DNA of 64,000 nt from an uncultured Bacteroidales bacterium (lineage in GTDB: Bacteria > Bacteroidota > Bacteroidia > Bacteroidales > Paludibacteraceae): the NCBI GenBank assembly GCA_903901975.1, contig CAIUTB010000146.1, forward strand, positions 22,754 through 86,753, given 5' to 3'. The notes beneath the pieces are model-generated. The model searched no databases. It worked only from the letters and a program-made list of their open reading frames with translations, and was not told the DNA's origin. A program made the position numbers and the translations under genes. Shown piece after piece: positions 17,524 to 26,329 of this stretch; within the stretch, counting starts at the first letter, position 1; the number at the start of each line of letters is the position of its first letter.

Positions 17524-18372
17524 ATGAATTTACCTGAATCTGTAATATTGCTGGATAGTTTAGGTGATGTACAACCCGATAATACCCGACCGATTCTTGT
17601 GTGTGCATCACATTGCGGTGACAATGGCACTTTTGCACGAAAGCTAAAAAACTGTCACGTAAAAGCTGTTTTTCTAAACAATGCCGGTATAGGCAAAAAT
17701 CAGGCAGGTATCAGTGGGCTCTCACATTATCAGGCTGAGAATATTCTGGCTTGTGCTGTTGATCATAACAGTGCTGAAATTGGTATTTCGCGAGATACCT
17801 GGGAAAGTGGCATCATAAGTCATACTAATACCTTAGCCGAAAAAGCAGGTATCCAAACCGGCGATTCAGTGCAGGAGGCTGTTGCCAACATAATCAATCG
17901 GATTGATTTCTATTCTTCGACTCCAGAAAATAAGAATGTTGAGTCTATTATTGATGAAAAGAAAGATAATAGCAGCAAGGTTGACCTGAAAAAACAAACT
18001 CAAACGCAAATAGATGGAGTGAGCATTACTGTAACAGACAGCATCACTTTCTTAAACGAAAAAAATGCCGGCGATATTGTTGTATGTGGCTCGCATGGTG
18101 GTGTAAGTGCAGGACATTATGCTCAGAAACATCGCCTAAAAGCCGTGTTTTTTAACGATGCCGGTATCGGTAAAAATAATGCAGGCATAAAAAGTCTTGA
18201 ATCGCTGAGTGATGCCGGGATTCTTGCCTGCACGGTGGACTGCATGAGTGCAGAGATTTTTAATGGCCTCGATGTGCTTGATAATGGCATTATTTCCGTT
18301 TGTAATCAACTGGCAAAGAGCAGAAACATCAACGTAAAAATGACGGTTAAAGAGGCCATTCAATATATTTAA
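17524..18372 (+). CDS. Unrecognised protein with two tandem copies of one domain
   Basis: 282 residues, no signal peptide. Residues ~20-125 and ~185-282 are clearly related: ILVCASHCGDNGTFARKLK / IVVCGSHGGVSAGHYAQKHR, then KAVFLNNAGIGKNQAGI / KAVFFNDAGIGKNNAGI, then ILACAVDHNSAEI / ILACTVDCMSAEIF and GIISHTNTLA / GIISVCNQLA. They are joined by a charged linker (NKNVESIIDEKKDNSSKVDLKK). I cannot name the family; the position after iorAB suggests a role tied to aryl-oxoacid metabolism, which is inference. The ATG at 17524 follows a repeat with no clear RBS. Confidence 0.75.
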   Translation: MNLPESVILLDSLGDVQPDNTRPILVCASHCGDNGTFARKLKNCHVKAVFLNNAGIGKNQAGISGLSHYQAENILACAVDHNSAEIGISRDTWESGIISHTNTLAEKAGIQTGDSVQEAVANIINRIDFYSSTPENKNVESIIDEKKDNSSKVDLKKQTQTQIDGVSITVTDSITFLNEKNAGDIVVCGSHGGVSAGHYAQKHRLKAVFFNDAGIGKNNAGIKSLESLSDAGILACTVDCMSAEIFNGLDVLDNGIISVCNQLAKSRNINVKMTVKEAIQYI

Positions 18373-18938
18373 CCAGTAGTGTAATTGGGAAAAAAGTTGT
18401 ATTAATTTCCCGGGGCTTCCGCCCCTAAAAACCCGACTTCCTTTTTGCCTCCGGAGAGTTTATTTATTTTGGTGTCGGCGATTTCCGCTTCGCTCCAATT
18501 GTCTTAACACAAAAAGGAAGCAAAAAACACCTCACCCGTCCTTCGGACACCCTCTCCAAAGGGAGAGGGAAAGTGGAATAAGGTATTTGACTGCGCCCGC
18601 TTCACTCGAAAAACTTACGCTCAGTTGGCTGAAACCGTCCAAACTCGCTCCTTCGTCGCTCAAACAGGACAGTTTCTTGTGCCAACTTCACTTGTTTTTC
18701 GGTTCACCGGACGAGGTCACTCGTTAGCAAACTGTGTGCAATTCAATATCTTTTATCTTTTTATTGATAATATTTATCAAATGCACTAAGGTTAATATAA
18801 TCTTTAGACTATACTGATGAACACAATTGTTTTAAAAAAATAGTTGATTCAATGAACAATAATGGTTTAAAATGTATTGTATAATTTGGAATTTATTTTA
18901 AACGACAATTGTTGAACCACAAATAACCTCAAAAAAAT
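18373..18938. other. Repeat- and relic-rich intergenic region
   Basis: 566 bp without a supported gene. It holds a hairpin CGGGGCTTCCGCCCC (about 18412-18427), a second palindrome type at 18530-18569 (core CCCTCTCCAAAGGGAGAGGG), and a GC-richer stretch 18590-18735 that resembles neither neighbour and may be a dispersed non-coding element or gene relic. The last 190 bp are AT-rich and probably contain the promoter of the next gene, but no clear TAnnTTTG is visible. Confidence 0.5.
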
Positions 18939-19304
18939 ATGGACGGATACGAATCGAACAGACGGGATTTTCTGAAAAAGTTAGGGCTTATTGCCGGCGG
19001 TGCAGCACTTTCAGCTACTGGTGTAAATGGTGTTGCGGAGTTAATTGCCGAGAAAAAGGATAGTTTTACGCTTACGAAGGAGCAGCGTGTGTTTGCCAAA
19101 AAGTATGAGAAATGGCTGAAAGAATTTCATGCTATGGCTAAGTTTCAGGTGACAGACCGTGACCATATTGAAAATAACAAGAAACTGGTAGCACTATCTG
19201 AAGAAGCTAAAGTATGGCAAAAGGAGTTGATAGAACACATGAAGGATGAGAATTTTGCCCGGTATTTTATGGTGCTGACTGAGAAGGTAACCAAAACCAT
19301 CTAA
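18939..19304 (+). CDS. Small protein with twin-arginine signal
   Basis: 121 residues beginning MDGYESNRRDFLKKLGLIAGG, a good Tat signal (S-N-R-R-D-F-L-K) followed by a hydrophobic segment; the rest is helical and Lys/Glu-rich without cysteines. It may be an exported small protein. Monocistronic: followed by a strong hairpin terminator. No family recognised. Confidence 0.7.
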   Translation: MDGYESNRRDFLKKLGLIAGGAALSATGVNGVAELIAEKKDSFTLTKEQRVFAKKYEKWLKEFHAMAKFQVTDRDHIENNKKLVALSEEAKVWQKELIEHMKDENFARYFMVLTEKVTKTI

Positions 19305-19344
19305 ATCATTTACAATTGTTTCATTTACAATTTACAATTTAATT

Positions 19345-19383
19345 AAAAAAACCCTGATTTCGAGTTGGAAATCAGGGTTTTTT
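19345..19383. terminator. Bidirectional terminator between Tat-signal gene and asd
   Basis: 12-bp stem AACCCTGATTTC/GAAATCAGGGTT with a 6-nt loop, with A-run on the left and T-run on the right, so it can end transcription from both converging genes. Confidence 0.85.
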
Positions 19384-19415
19384 AATGGTAATTGGTAAAT
19401 AATCAAATGCAAATT

Positions 19416-20426
19416 TTACTTGATATCGCCTTCGGCAATCAGGTATTCAGCTATCTGAACTGCATTCAGGGCAGCACCTTTTTTGATTTGATCGCTTACA
19501 CACCAGAAAGTAAGTCCGTTAGGGTTTGAAATGTCTTTGCGGAGACGGCCTACGTGTACAGGATCTTTTCCTGAAAGGAACAAGGGCATTGGGTATTTCT
19601 TTTCAGCCGGATTGTCAATCATTTCCACACCCGGAGCAACTGCAAAAGCAGCGCGAGCTTCTTCCACGCTTACCGGACGTTCAGTTTCGAGCCAAATGCT
19701 TTCGGAGTGAGCGCGGAGTGCCGGAACACGAACACACATGGCACTTACTTCCACATCGGAATGCATGATTTTGCGCGTTTCGTGGTACATTTTCATTTCT
19801 TCCTTGGTATAACCATTGTCGGTAAATACATCCACCTGCGGAATCAGGTTATAAGCCAGCTGATAAGCAAATTTGCTTACTGTTACTTCTTCGCTTGCCA
19901 ATACTTGTTTGTATTGCAATTCCAGTTCGTCCATAGCTGCAGCACCGGCACCCGAAGCTGCCTGATAAGTTGATACGTGAACACGTTTGATATGCGACAG
20001 ATTTTCAATGGCTTTCAATGCTACAACCATTTGAATGGTGGTACAGTTTGGATTGGCAATTATGCCACGTGGACGATCTTTGGCATCGGCTGCATTTACT
20101 TCAGGCACGACCAACGGAATATCCGTATCCATGCGGAAAGCTGATGAATTATCAATCATTACAGCGCCAAATTTGGTAATATCTTCGGCAAATTCTTTGG
20201 ATATACTTGCACCTGCAGAGGTGAATACTAAATCGAAGGGTTTAAAATCGTCGCCGTGTTTAAGCTCTTTCACGGTGAGTTTTTCAGCTTTGAACTCATA
20301 TACACTACCCGCACTGCGACTCGAACCAAAAAGGCTCAGCTCTGTCAATGGGAAATTGCGTTCGGCCAACACACGCAAAAATTCCTGGCCTACGGCGCCA
20401 CTGGCACCTACAATTGCTACTCTCAT
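19416..20426 (-). CDS. asd: Aspartate-semialdehyde dehydrogenase
   Basis: NADPH-dependent reduction of aspartyl phosphate to aspartate semialdehyde in the Lys/Thr/Met/diaminopimelate pathway. 336 residues, normal. Seen: N-terminal [20 protein letters not shown], catalytic cysteine in [13 protein letters not shown], substrate loop [11 protein letters not shown], and active-site histidine region [13 protein letters not shown]. The ATG at 20426 starts exactly at the Rossmann strand; the frame is open 13 codons further through an interspersed repeat (20442-20461), which is rejected as coding. Confidence 0.96.
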   Translation of the reverse strand: MRVAIVGASGAVGQEFLRVLAERNFPLTELSLFGSSRSAGSVYEFKAEKLTVKELKHGDDFKPFDLVFTSAGASISKEFAEDITKFGAVMIDNSSAFRMDTDIPLVVPEVNAADAKDRPRGIIANPNCTTIQMVVALKAIENLSHIKRVHVSTYQAASGAGAAAMDELELQYKQVLASEEVTVSKFAYQLAYNLIPQVDVFTDNGYTKEEMKMYHETRKIMHSDVEVSAMCVRVPALRAHSESIWLETERPVSVEEARAAFAVAPGVEMIDNPAEKKYPMPLFLSGKDPVHVGRLRKDISNPNGLTFWCVSDQIKKGAALNAVQIAEYLIAEGDIK

Positions 20427-20441
20427 TGTTTTAAAAAATGA

Positions 20442-20461
20442 CCCCCGACCCCTAAAGGGGA
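20442..20461. repeat. C/G interspersed palindrome copy upstream of asd
   Basis: CCCCCGACCCCTAAAGGGGA, 16 bp upstream of the asd ATG. Confidence 0.85.
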
Positions 20462-20587
20462 GCAAGAGTGAGGTTTAAAAAAATTATTGTTGGTAAAAAG
20501 TATTTTTTTGAAAAAGCAATAACTATGTTAATGGTTTTCTCAAAAATTTCATATATTTGTACTCAAATATTAGATTCTCCCATTATT

Positions 20588-20606
20588 CCCCTTTAGGGGT
20601 TAGGGG
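20588..20606. repeat. C/G interspersed palindrome copy upstream of lamin-tail gene
   Basis: CCCCTTTAGGGGTTAGGGG, in the leader between a possible -7 box TATATTTG (20552-20559) and the ATG at 20658. Confidence 0.85.
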
Positions 20607-20657
20607 TAACCAAATTGACTGCAAAAGTAATTCATTTTTATATATTTAGCAACGACT

Positions 20658-22442
20658 ATGAAGAAATCAGGTTTGATTTTAATGATTTACCTGCCATTTT
20701 TTTGTTTCGGACAGGTGAATGAAAGTTTTCTGGATGGAAACTTTATAAATAACCCAATTTGGACAGGTACAACGGCGAATTTTACAGTGAATACCGCTTT
20801 ACAGCTACAGTCAAAAGCTACAACGGCTTCGACCTCCTATTTGTTTACAGCATCCGAAGCTTTTGACGATGCAGTTTGGGAATGTTGGGTAAAAATTAAT
20901 TATAATCCTTCGTCGGCAAATTATACGGCGCTGTATATTGCTTCCGATACTGATGATTTAAGCCTGGGCTGTTACGGATACTTTGTCAAAATTGGTGATA
21001 CGCAGGACGATGTTTCACTCTGGCTTCAGGAAGGAACAAAGAAAACCAAAATTATTGACGGAACAGATAAACGAACCGACCGTAGTCCGTGTGAACTGAA
21101 AATAAAAGTTATCCGTGATGCTCAGGGTAATTTCAAATTATACTGCAAGTTGGCTACAGATATAGATTATGTGTTGGAAGGAGCAGTACAGAATACTATA
21201 GTAAAAAAGAGCAGTTATGTTGGATTACTGTATGTCAACTCCTCGACCACCGGTTCTGATTATTATTTTGACGATATTCTTGTTACAGGTACTAAAGCTC
21301 CCGATCGGGATGCTCCGTTATGGTCTTCATTCAGCTTAGTTCAACCCAATCAATTGAATCTTGGATTTTCGGAAGCAATGGATTATTCAAAGGCTGCTTT
21401 TAGTCTCGACCAGGGAATCGGAAGCCCGACTTCACAAGCTATTTCAACCGACTTGAAGTCGATAGTTCTGAATTTCGGTACTGATTTTGAACTTGGAAAG
21501 TTATATAATCTGCAGCTTTCGGGACTTACAGATTTAGCCGGAAATAAGTTAGATGAAACCACGCGTACCATAGGGATTTCTGAACCTGTTGAGCAAGGTG
21601 ATTTGATTTTCAACGAGGTTATGTTTGAGAATCCGGATAGCTCGGCAGAGTATATTGAGATTTACAATAAGTCGGATAAACTGCTTGATGTATCAGGTTT
21701 GGTGTTTACAAACCGAAAAACAGATGGCAGCTTGAATACAGGGAATAAAATTCCGGATAAAACCCAATTATTGCCGAAAAGCTATCTCGCCATGACTTCT
21801 GATGCAGAAACAGTGCGAAAATACCACAATTGCCCACCCGAAAGCACTATAATCAGCACCGAATGGAGTACGTTGAACAATGAAAGTACCACACTCGTGC
21901 TTTGTAATGCCACGAAAGATACTATTTATGACGAGTTGACTTACAATACGAACTGGCATCACGCACTTGTGAAGAATCCGAAAGGTGTTGCTTTGGAGCG
22001 CATTAACCCAAATTTACCCACACAGGATAAGAATTCCTGGCATTCGGCCGCCTCAGAAGTAAACTACGGAACGCCGGGCTATAAAAATTCTCAATTCAGG
22101 GAAATAGATGTTGTGGCTAAAGATCCGAAATTTGTTTGGACAGACCCCGAAGCCTTTTCACCCGATAATGATGGAGTGGACGATATCTGTTTTATCCGCT
22201 ACCATACAGATACAAACGGATATGTGGCTAATGCTATTATTTTCAATGCAGTAGGCCTTAAAGTGTATCAGTTAGCAGCCAATGTTTTATTGGCAAATGA
22301 TGGGTTTTTGACCTGGGATGGAAAAACAGACCCAGGAAAGAATGCTAATGTGGGTGTGTATGTGCTTTATTTTGAAATGTTTAATCCGCAAACAGGCTCC
22401 CGAAAACAGCAAAAACTTCCAATTGTGGTATCTTCCCGATAA
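20658..22442 (+). CDS. Secreted lamin-tail (LTD) domain protein
   Basis: 594 residues with signal peptide (MKKSGLILMIYLPFFCFG). Probable domains: a beta-sandwich at about 20-215 (ending YYFDDILVTGTKAPDRD), an Ig-like SbsA-type domain at about 220-315 (LNLGFSEAMDYSKAAF, LAGNKLDETT), a lamin-tail domain at about 318-470 (LIFNEVMFENPDSSAEYIEIYNKS, LDVSGLVFTNR), and a C-terminal module with FSPDNDGVDD and TWDGKTDPG similar to gliding-motility or FlgD-like Ig domains. Cell-surface or exported structural or adhesion role is inferred. Divergent from asd. Confidence 0.85.
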   Translation: MKKSGLILMIYLPFFCFGQVNESFLDGNFINNPIWTGTTANFTVNTALQLQSKATTASTSYLFTASEAFDDAVWECWVKINYNPSSANYTALYIASDTDDLSLGCYGYFVKIGDTQDDVSLWLQEGTKKTKIIDGTDKRTDRSPCELKIKVIRDAQGNFKLYCKLATDIDYVLEGAVQNTIVKKSSYVGLLYVNSSTTGSDYYFDDILVTGTKAPDRDAPLWSSFSLVQPNQLNLGFSEAMDYSKAAFSLDQGIGSPTSQAISTDLKSIVLNFGTDFELGKLYNLQLSGLTDLAGNKLDETTRTIGISEPVEQGDLIFNEVMFENPDSSAEYIEIYNKSDKLLDVSGLVFTNRKTDGSLNTGNKIPDKTQLLPKSYLAMTSDAETVRKYHNCPPESTIISTEWSTLNNESTTLVLCNATKDTIYDELTYNTNWHHALVKNPKGVALERINPNLPTQDKNSWHSAASEVNYGTPGYKNSQFREIDVVAKDPKFVWTDPEAFSPDNDGVDDICFIRYHTDTNGYVANAIIFNAVGLKVYQLAANVLLANDGFLTWDGKTDPGKNANVGVYVLYFEMFNPQTGSRKQQKLPIVVSSR

Positions 22443-22480
22443 TTTTGAATTATTAACACGCTATTTTTCAACAAATCAGC

Positions 22481-22488
22481 TATCTTTG
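22481..22488 (+). promoter_or_regulatory. -7 element before the FKBP cluster
   Basis: TATCTTTG, 117 bp upstream of the first FKBP ATG; the leader contains a degenerate C/G repeat (22576-22591). Confidence 0.5.
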
Positions 22489-22605
22489 CAACGTTTTTTT
22501 GAATTTCTAGTTCAATCCTAAGGTCAAAGGGGAATTTTAGTAGTAATTCAGCAATCTGAAATTGTAATTTAATTTCCCATTAGGGGTTAGGACTTTTTAA
22601 AATAT

Positions 22606-23190
22606 ATGGATAAAGTTAGTTATGCGTTGGGTTTAAGTTTGGGAAATAACCTGTTAAGCAGTGGAGTTACAGCATTAAATTATGCTAAGTTTGCAAAAGG
22701 AATTCAGGATGTGATGGAACAAAAAGCTCCTGAAATAAGTTATGAGGATGCTCAAACTGTAATCAACGATTTTTTTCAGGAATTGCAATCCAAAGTAGGT
22801 GAAATAGCCCTGAGTCATGGAAAAGCTTTTTTAGCCGAAAATGCCAAACGCTCTGAAGTGCTTACACTTGCAAGTGGTTTACAATACGAAGTAATTACCG
22901 AAGGAGCAGGGGTAAAACCAAAAGCTTCGGACTCAGTAAAAGTACATTATCACGGTTCGTTACTCGACGGAACGGTATTCGACAGTTCAGTCAGTCGCGG
23001 TGAGCCTGCCACATTTGGTGTAACTCAGGTTATCAGTGGTTGGGTTGAAGCTTTGCAATTGATGCCGGTAGGTTCGAAATGGAGATTATTTATTCCTTCC
23101 GAACTGGCTTATGGTGCTCAGGGTGCTGGTCAGTCTATCGTACCACATTCGACTTTGATATTTGAAGTAGAATTATTGGAGATCGTTTAG
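22606..23190 (+). CDS. FKBP-type peptidyl-prolyl isomerase (cytoplasmic)
   Basis: 194 residues, FklB/FkpA-like. An N-terminal dimerisation helix domain (MDKVSYALGLSLGNNLL to about 90) is followed by a complete FKBP fold: SGLQYEVITEGAG, VKVHYHGSLLDGTVFDSS, VISGWVEALQLMPVGSKWRLFIPSELAYG and LIFEVELLEIV. There is no signal peptide, unlike its three downstream paralogues, so it probably works in the cytoplasm. First gene of a four-gene FKBP run on the plus strand. Confidence 0.92.
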   Translation: MDKVSYALGLSLGNNLLSSGVTALNYAKFAKGIQDVMEQKAPEISYEDAQTVINDFFQELQSKVGEIALSHGKAFLAENAKRSEVLTLASGLQYEVITEGAGVKPKASDSVKVHYHGSLLDGTVFDSSVSRGEPATFGVTQVISGWVEALQLMPVGSKWRLFIPSELAYGAQGAGQSIVPHSTLIFEVELLEIV

Positions 23191-23191
23191 T

Positions 23192-23235
23192 TTATAATAA
23201 ACGGTAAGCAGTAATCGGTAAACAGTAAGTAAAAA
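23192..23235. repeat. 7-bp-period tract between two FKBP genes
   Basis: Units such as GGTAAGC / AGTAATC / GGTAAAC / AGTAAGT in the 70-bp gap. Confidence 0.55.
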
Positions 23236-23260
23236 TTTAAAAAATCAATTATACAAAACA

Positions 23261-24073
23261 ATGAAAAAGACAATTTTAATTCTTGCAGCTGTGGGCATGG
23301 TGTTTGCTTCGGCTGATGCACAGTTATTTAAAGCTAAAGCAAAAAAAGCAGATGTTGTAATAGCACCTGTAAAAGTGTTTAACAATGATGTTGATTCTAT
23401 GAGTTATGCTTTGGGGATTAATGTTGGAACAGATTTTGCCAAAAATCTGAAAGGCATTCCCGGTGGAAAATCAACGATAGATCTGATCATTAAAGGTTTT
23501 ACTACTGCAATGAAAGGCGATTCAGCTTTAATGAAACCAGAAGTAGCAACTGAAATCTTTAAAAACTACATTTCTAAAGCTCAGGCTAAAGATGTAGAAC
23601 TGAAAAAGGGAGCAGGCGAAAAATTCTTAGCTGAAAACAAAACAAAAGCGGGTGTAACTACTACAGCAAGCGGATTGCAATATCAGGTTCTGGTGCCTAA
23701 AGATGGTCCTAAACCAGCAGCAACTGATACAGTAAAAGTACATTATACCGGAACTTTGCTTGATGGCACAAAATTTGATAGCTCTGTTGATCGTGGCGAG
23801 CCGGTTTCATTCCCATTAAATCAGGTAATAAAAGGCTGGACTGAAGGCGTTCAATTGATGTCAGTTGGTTCTAAGTATAAATTCTTTATTCCTTACGACT
23901 TGGGTTATGGTACACAAGCACCTCAGGGTAGTCCGATTCCGGCTTATGCAACCCTTATTTTCGAAGTTGAATTATTGGATATCAAACCACTAAAACAAAT
24001 TACTCCAAAAGTTGAAGTGAAAGAAGTAGTCCAACCGAAAGCAAAAAAAGGCTCTAAAAAATCAAAGAAATAA
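23261..24073 (+). CDS. FKBP-type peptidyl-prolyl isomerase (exported)
   Basis: 270 residues with signal peptide (MKKTILILAAVGMVFASADA). FkpA-like N-terminal domain (MSYALGINVGTDFAKNLKG), then the FKBP domain (SGLQYQVLVPKDGPK, VKVHYTGTLLDGTKFDSS, VIKGWTEGVQLMSVGSKYKFFIPYDLGYG, LIFEVELLDI), and a Lys-rich tail ending KAKKGSKKSKK. Likely a periplasmic folding helper. Second gene of the cluster; the lysine tail may bind nucleic acid or membrane surface but this is speculative. Confidence 0.92.
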   Translation: MKKTILILAAVGMVFASADAQLFKAKAKKADVVIAPVKVFNNDVDSMSYALGINVGTDFAKNLKGIPGGKSTIDLIIKGFTTAMKGDSALMKPEVATEIFKNYISKAQAKDVELKKGAGEKFLAENKTKAGVTTTASGLQYQVLVPKDGPKPAATDTVKVHYTGTLLDGTKFDSSVDRGEPVSFPLNQVIKGWTEGVQLMSVGSKYKFFIPYDLGYGTQAPQGSPIPAYATLIFEVELLDIKPLKQITPKVEVKEVVQPKAKKGSKKSKK

Positions 24074-24117
24074 TTTCATTACAAGAAAAAAATAGAAATT
24101 TATAAATTGAAAATCAA

Positions 24118-24642
24118 ATGAAAAAACAAAGTATTTTCTCGTTGGTAGCATTGGTTGCCATTTTTATGCTTGCCTCGTGCAACAAATACGAAGCAAAAAC
24201 AGCTACTCTGAAAACTCAGAATGACAGTTTGAACTACACACTTGGTTTAGCCAATGGTGATGGTATCAAAAACTATTACATGAAAACCGATTCGTCAAGC
24301 AAACCAATCATCGCCCTAATGAAAGCGTTGGATAAAGCTTACTCAACCGGAGCCAACAAAGGTGAAATGTACAAATTGGGTCTTGAAATCGGAAACTCAT
24401 TGAAACAACAAAAAGCCAAAGGCTTAATGGGTGACTCAACCCTTAAATTCAATGAAAAATTGGTAAAACAAGGATTGGTAAACGCATTGAATGGTTATGA
24501 CAAAGGAATGACAGCAAAACAGGCTCAGGAATTTATTCAGAAAACCATGATGAAAATTCAACAACAAAAAATGCCAATGCCTCAACAACAAGATCCGGCT
24601 CAATCTTCAGCTCCACAACAAGCACCACAACCAGTTAGATAA
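24118..24642 (+). CDS. FKBP amino-terminal domain lipoprotein lacking the isomerase domain
   Basis: 174 residues. Lipoprotein signal with cysteine at residue 21 (FMLASC). The mature part matches the N-terminal dimerisation domain of the next gene (LKTQNDSLNYTLGLANGDG versus LKTQLDSLNYAFGLANGDG; AKGLMGDSTLKFNEKLVKQGLVNAL versus KTGLMGDSSLKVDIKLIKQGLVNGL) but stops after about 140 residues and ends in a Gln/Pro-rich tail. No FKBP catalytic fold is present. It may form mixed dimers with its neighbour; this is inference. Confidence 0.85.
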   Translation: MKKQSIFSLVALVAIFMLASCNKYEAKTATLKTQNDSLNYTLGLANGDGIKNYYMKTDSSSKPIIALMKALDKAYSTGANKGEMYKLGLEIGNSLKQQKAKGLMGDSTLKFNEKLVKQGLVNALNGYDKGMTAKQAQEFIQKTMMKIQQQKMPMPQQQDPAQSSAPQQAPQPVR

Positions 24643-24672
24643 TAGTTCAACTAATTTATAATAAACAGAAAA

Positions 24673-25605
24673 ATGAAAAAACTTAATATAATTATGGCGG
24701 TGGTTTTGGTAGCCGCAGTAGCGTTTACTTCGTGCAACAGCAACAAGACAAGTTTGCCTACATTGAAAACTCAGCTTGATAGCTTGAACTATGCTTTTGG
24801 TCTTGCTAACGGCGACGGTGTGAAAAACTATTACATCAAAGGTGATTCTGCTCAAAAAGCAATTAAATCACTTATGGAAGGTGTAAACGAAGGAATGAAA
24901 GGTAAAGTTGAAAAAGAAAACACTGAACTGACTGACCTTGGAACTAAAATTGGAACTGCTTTAAAAGAACAAAAGAAAACCGGTTTAATGGGTGATTCTT
25001 CATTGAAAGTAGATATCAAACTGATTAAACAAGGATTGGTAAACGGTTTGAGAGGCTCTAAAGTACTGATGGATGCTAAAACGGCTCAGGAATATCTTCA
25101 AAAAACCATGAGCGGTTTACAGGCTAAAAAAATGGAGAAATTGTATGGTCCAAACAAAACAGCCGGTATAAAATTCTTAGAAGAAAATGCTAAAAAACCG
25201 GGTATTGTAACTACTCCAAGTGGTCTTCAATACGAAGTGGTTAAAAAAGGAAACGGTGCACTCCCAACCGATAACGATAAAGTAAAAGTAAACTACAAAG
25301 GAACATTGATTGATGGTACTGAGTTTGATAGCAACACCGGTAAAGACCCAATCGTATTCCAGGCTAATCAGGTAATTAAAGGTTGGACAGAAGCGTTAAA
25401 ACTAATGCCTGTAGGTTCAAAATACAAATTATATATTCCTCAGGAATTGGCTTATGCCTCAGCCGATCGTGGTAAAATCAAACCTTTCTCGGCATTGATT
25501 TTCGAAGTGGAATTGATTTCAATTGAAAAACAAGCTGCACAACAACAGTTGACTCCAGAGCAAATGCAACAGGTTCAACAACAAATGCAACAACAGAGAC
25601 GATAG
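24673..25605 (+). CDS. FKBP-type peptidyl-prolyl isomerase lipoprotein
   Basis: 310 residues. Lipobox cysteine at residue 21 (VAFTSC), N-terminal dimerisation domain to about residue 155, FKBP domain (SGLQYEVVKKGNG, VKVNYKGTLIDGTEFDSN, VIKGWTEALKLMPVGSKYKLYIPQELAY, LIFEVELISI), then a Gln-rich tail (PEQMQQVQQQMQQQRR). Predicted to be anchored in the outer or inner membrane and to assist folding of exported proteins. Last gene of the FKBP cluster, closed by a terminator. Confidence 0.92.
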   Translation: MKKLNIIMAVVLVAAVAFTSCNSNKTSLPTLKTQLDSLNYAFGLANGDGVKNYYIKGDSAQKAIKSLMEGVNEGMKGKVEKENTELTDLGTKIGTALKEQKKTGLMGDSSLKVDIKLIKQGLVNGLRGSKVLMDAKTAQEYLQKTMSGLQAKKMEKLYGPNKTAGIKFLEENAKKPGIVTTPSGLQYEVVKKGNGALPTDNDKVKVNYKGTLIDGTEFDSNTGKDPIVFQANQVIKGWTEALKLMPVGSKYKLYIPQELAYASADRGKIKPFSALIFEVELISIEKQAAQQQLTPEQMQQVQQQMQQQRR

Positions 25606-25627
25606 TTTTTGTTCGATAAATAATTAT

Positions 25628-25658
25628 AAGCCGGAGTGATTTTCACCCCGGCTTTTAT
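25628..25658 (+). terminator. Terminator after the FKBP cluster
   Basis: Stem AAGCCGG.GTGA/TCAC.CCGGCTT (one mismatch) with a short loop, followed by T-rich DNA. Confidence 0.75.
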
Positions 25659-25756
25659 TTTGTCAAAAAGCGAAGCGATATAAACAAATCTCTATCGAAT
25701 ATTCCTGTTTATTCAACAATAAATATAAATATCTTTCAATTTCCATTTATATTATG

Positions 25757-25764
25757 TAATTTTG
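25757..25764 (+). promoter_or_regulatory. -7 element of Lrp-family gene
   Basis: TAATTTTG, 32 bp upstream of the preferred ATG at 25797. Confidence 0.55.
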
Positions 25765-25796
25765 CTGCCTAAATGATAAACACAAATCAAGGTATT

Positions 25797-26252
25797 ATGG
25801 AAAAAATAGATCAATTAGACCGCAAGATTTTGCAGATTATTACTCAGAATGCGCGTATGCCATTTAAAGATGTGGCCGAATTATGTGGTGTGTCACGCGC
25901 TGCCATTCATCAACGTGTTCAACGCTTAATTGATATTGATGTAATTACCGGTTCAGGCTATACTGTAAACCCCAAAATGCTGGGTTTCCAAATGTGTGCC
26001 TACATTGGTATCACGCTCGAACGTGGCTCTATGTACAAGGAAGTGGTTAAGGAACTGGAAAAAATCCCTGAAATTGTTGAATCTCAGTATACGCTTGGCT
26101 CGTATACCATTCTGATAAAACTTTATGCTAAAAATGACGAGCATTTGATGGAATTGTTGAACGGAAAAATTCAGGAAATACCTGGTGTGGCTACCACCGA
26201 AACACTTACTTCGCTGGATCAGCGGATTAAAAGAACTATTCCGATAGAATAG
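25797..26252 (+). CDS. Lrp/AsnC family transcriptional regulator
   Basis: 151 residues, normal for the family. N-terminal winged helix-turn-helix (MEKIDQLDRKILQIITQNARMPFKDVAELCGVSRAAIHQRVQRL), followed by the RAM ligand-binding domain (ICAYIGITLERGS segment, LGSYTILIKLYAKNDEHLMELL, GVATTETLTSLDQ). Probably senses an amino acid. The ATG at 25797 gives the standard N-terminus; an ATG at 25773 lies too close to the predicted transcription start. Target unknown. Confidence 0.92.
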   Translation: MEKIDQLDRKILQIITQNARMPFKDVAELCGVSRAAIHQRVQRLIDIDVITGSGYTVNPKMLGFQMCAYIGITLERGSMYKEVVKELEKIPEIVESQYTLGSYTILIKLYAKNDEHLMELLNGKIQEIPGVATTETLTSLDQRIKRTIPIE

Positions 26253-26329
26253 ACCTTAAGCCTAAAGCCGGATAAGAAGTATTATTGAAAATATTTATCA
26301 TAAACAAACTCAAGCTCCTCCTGTTGGAT

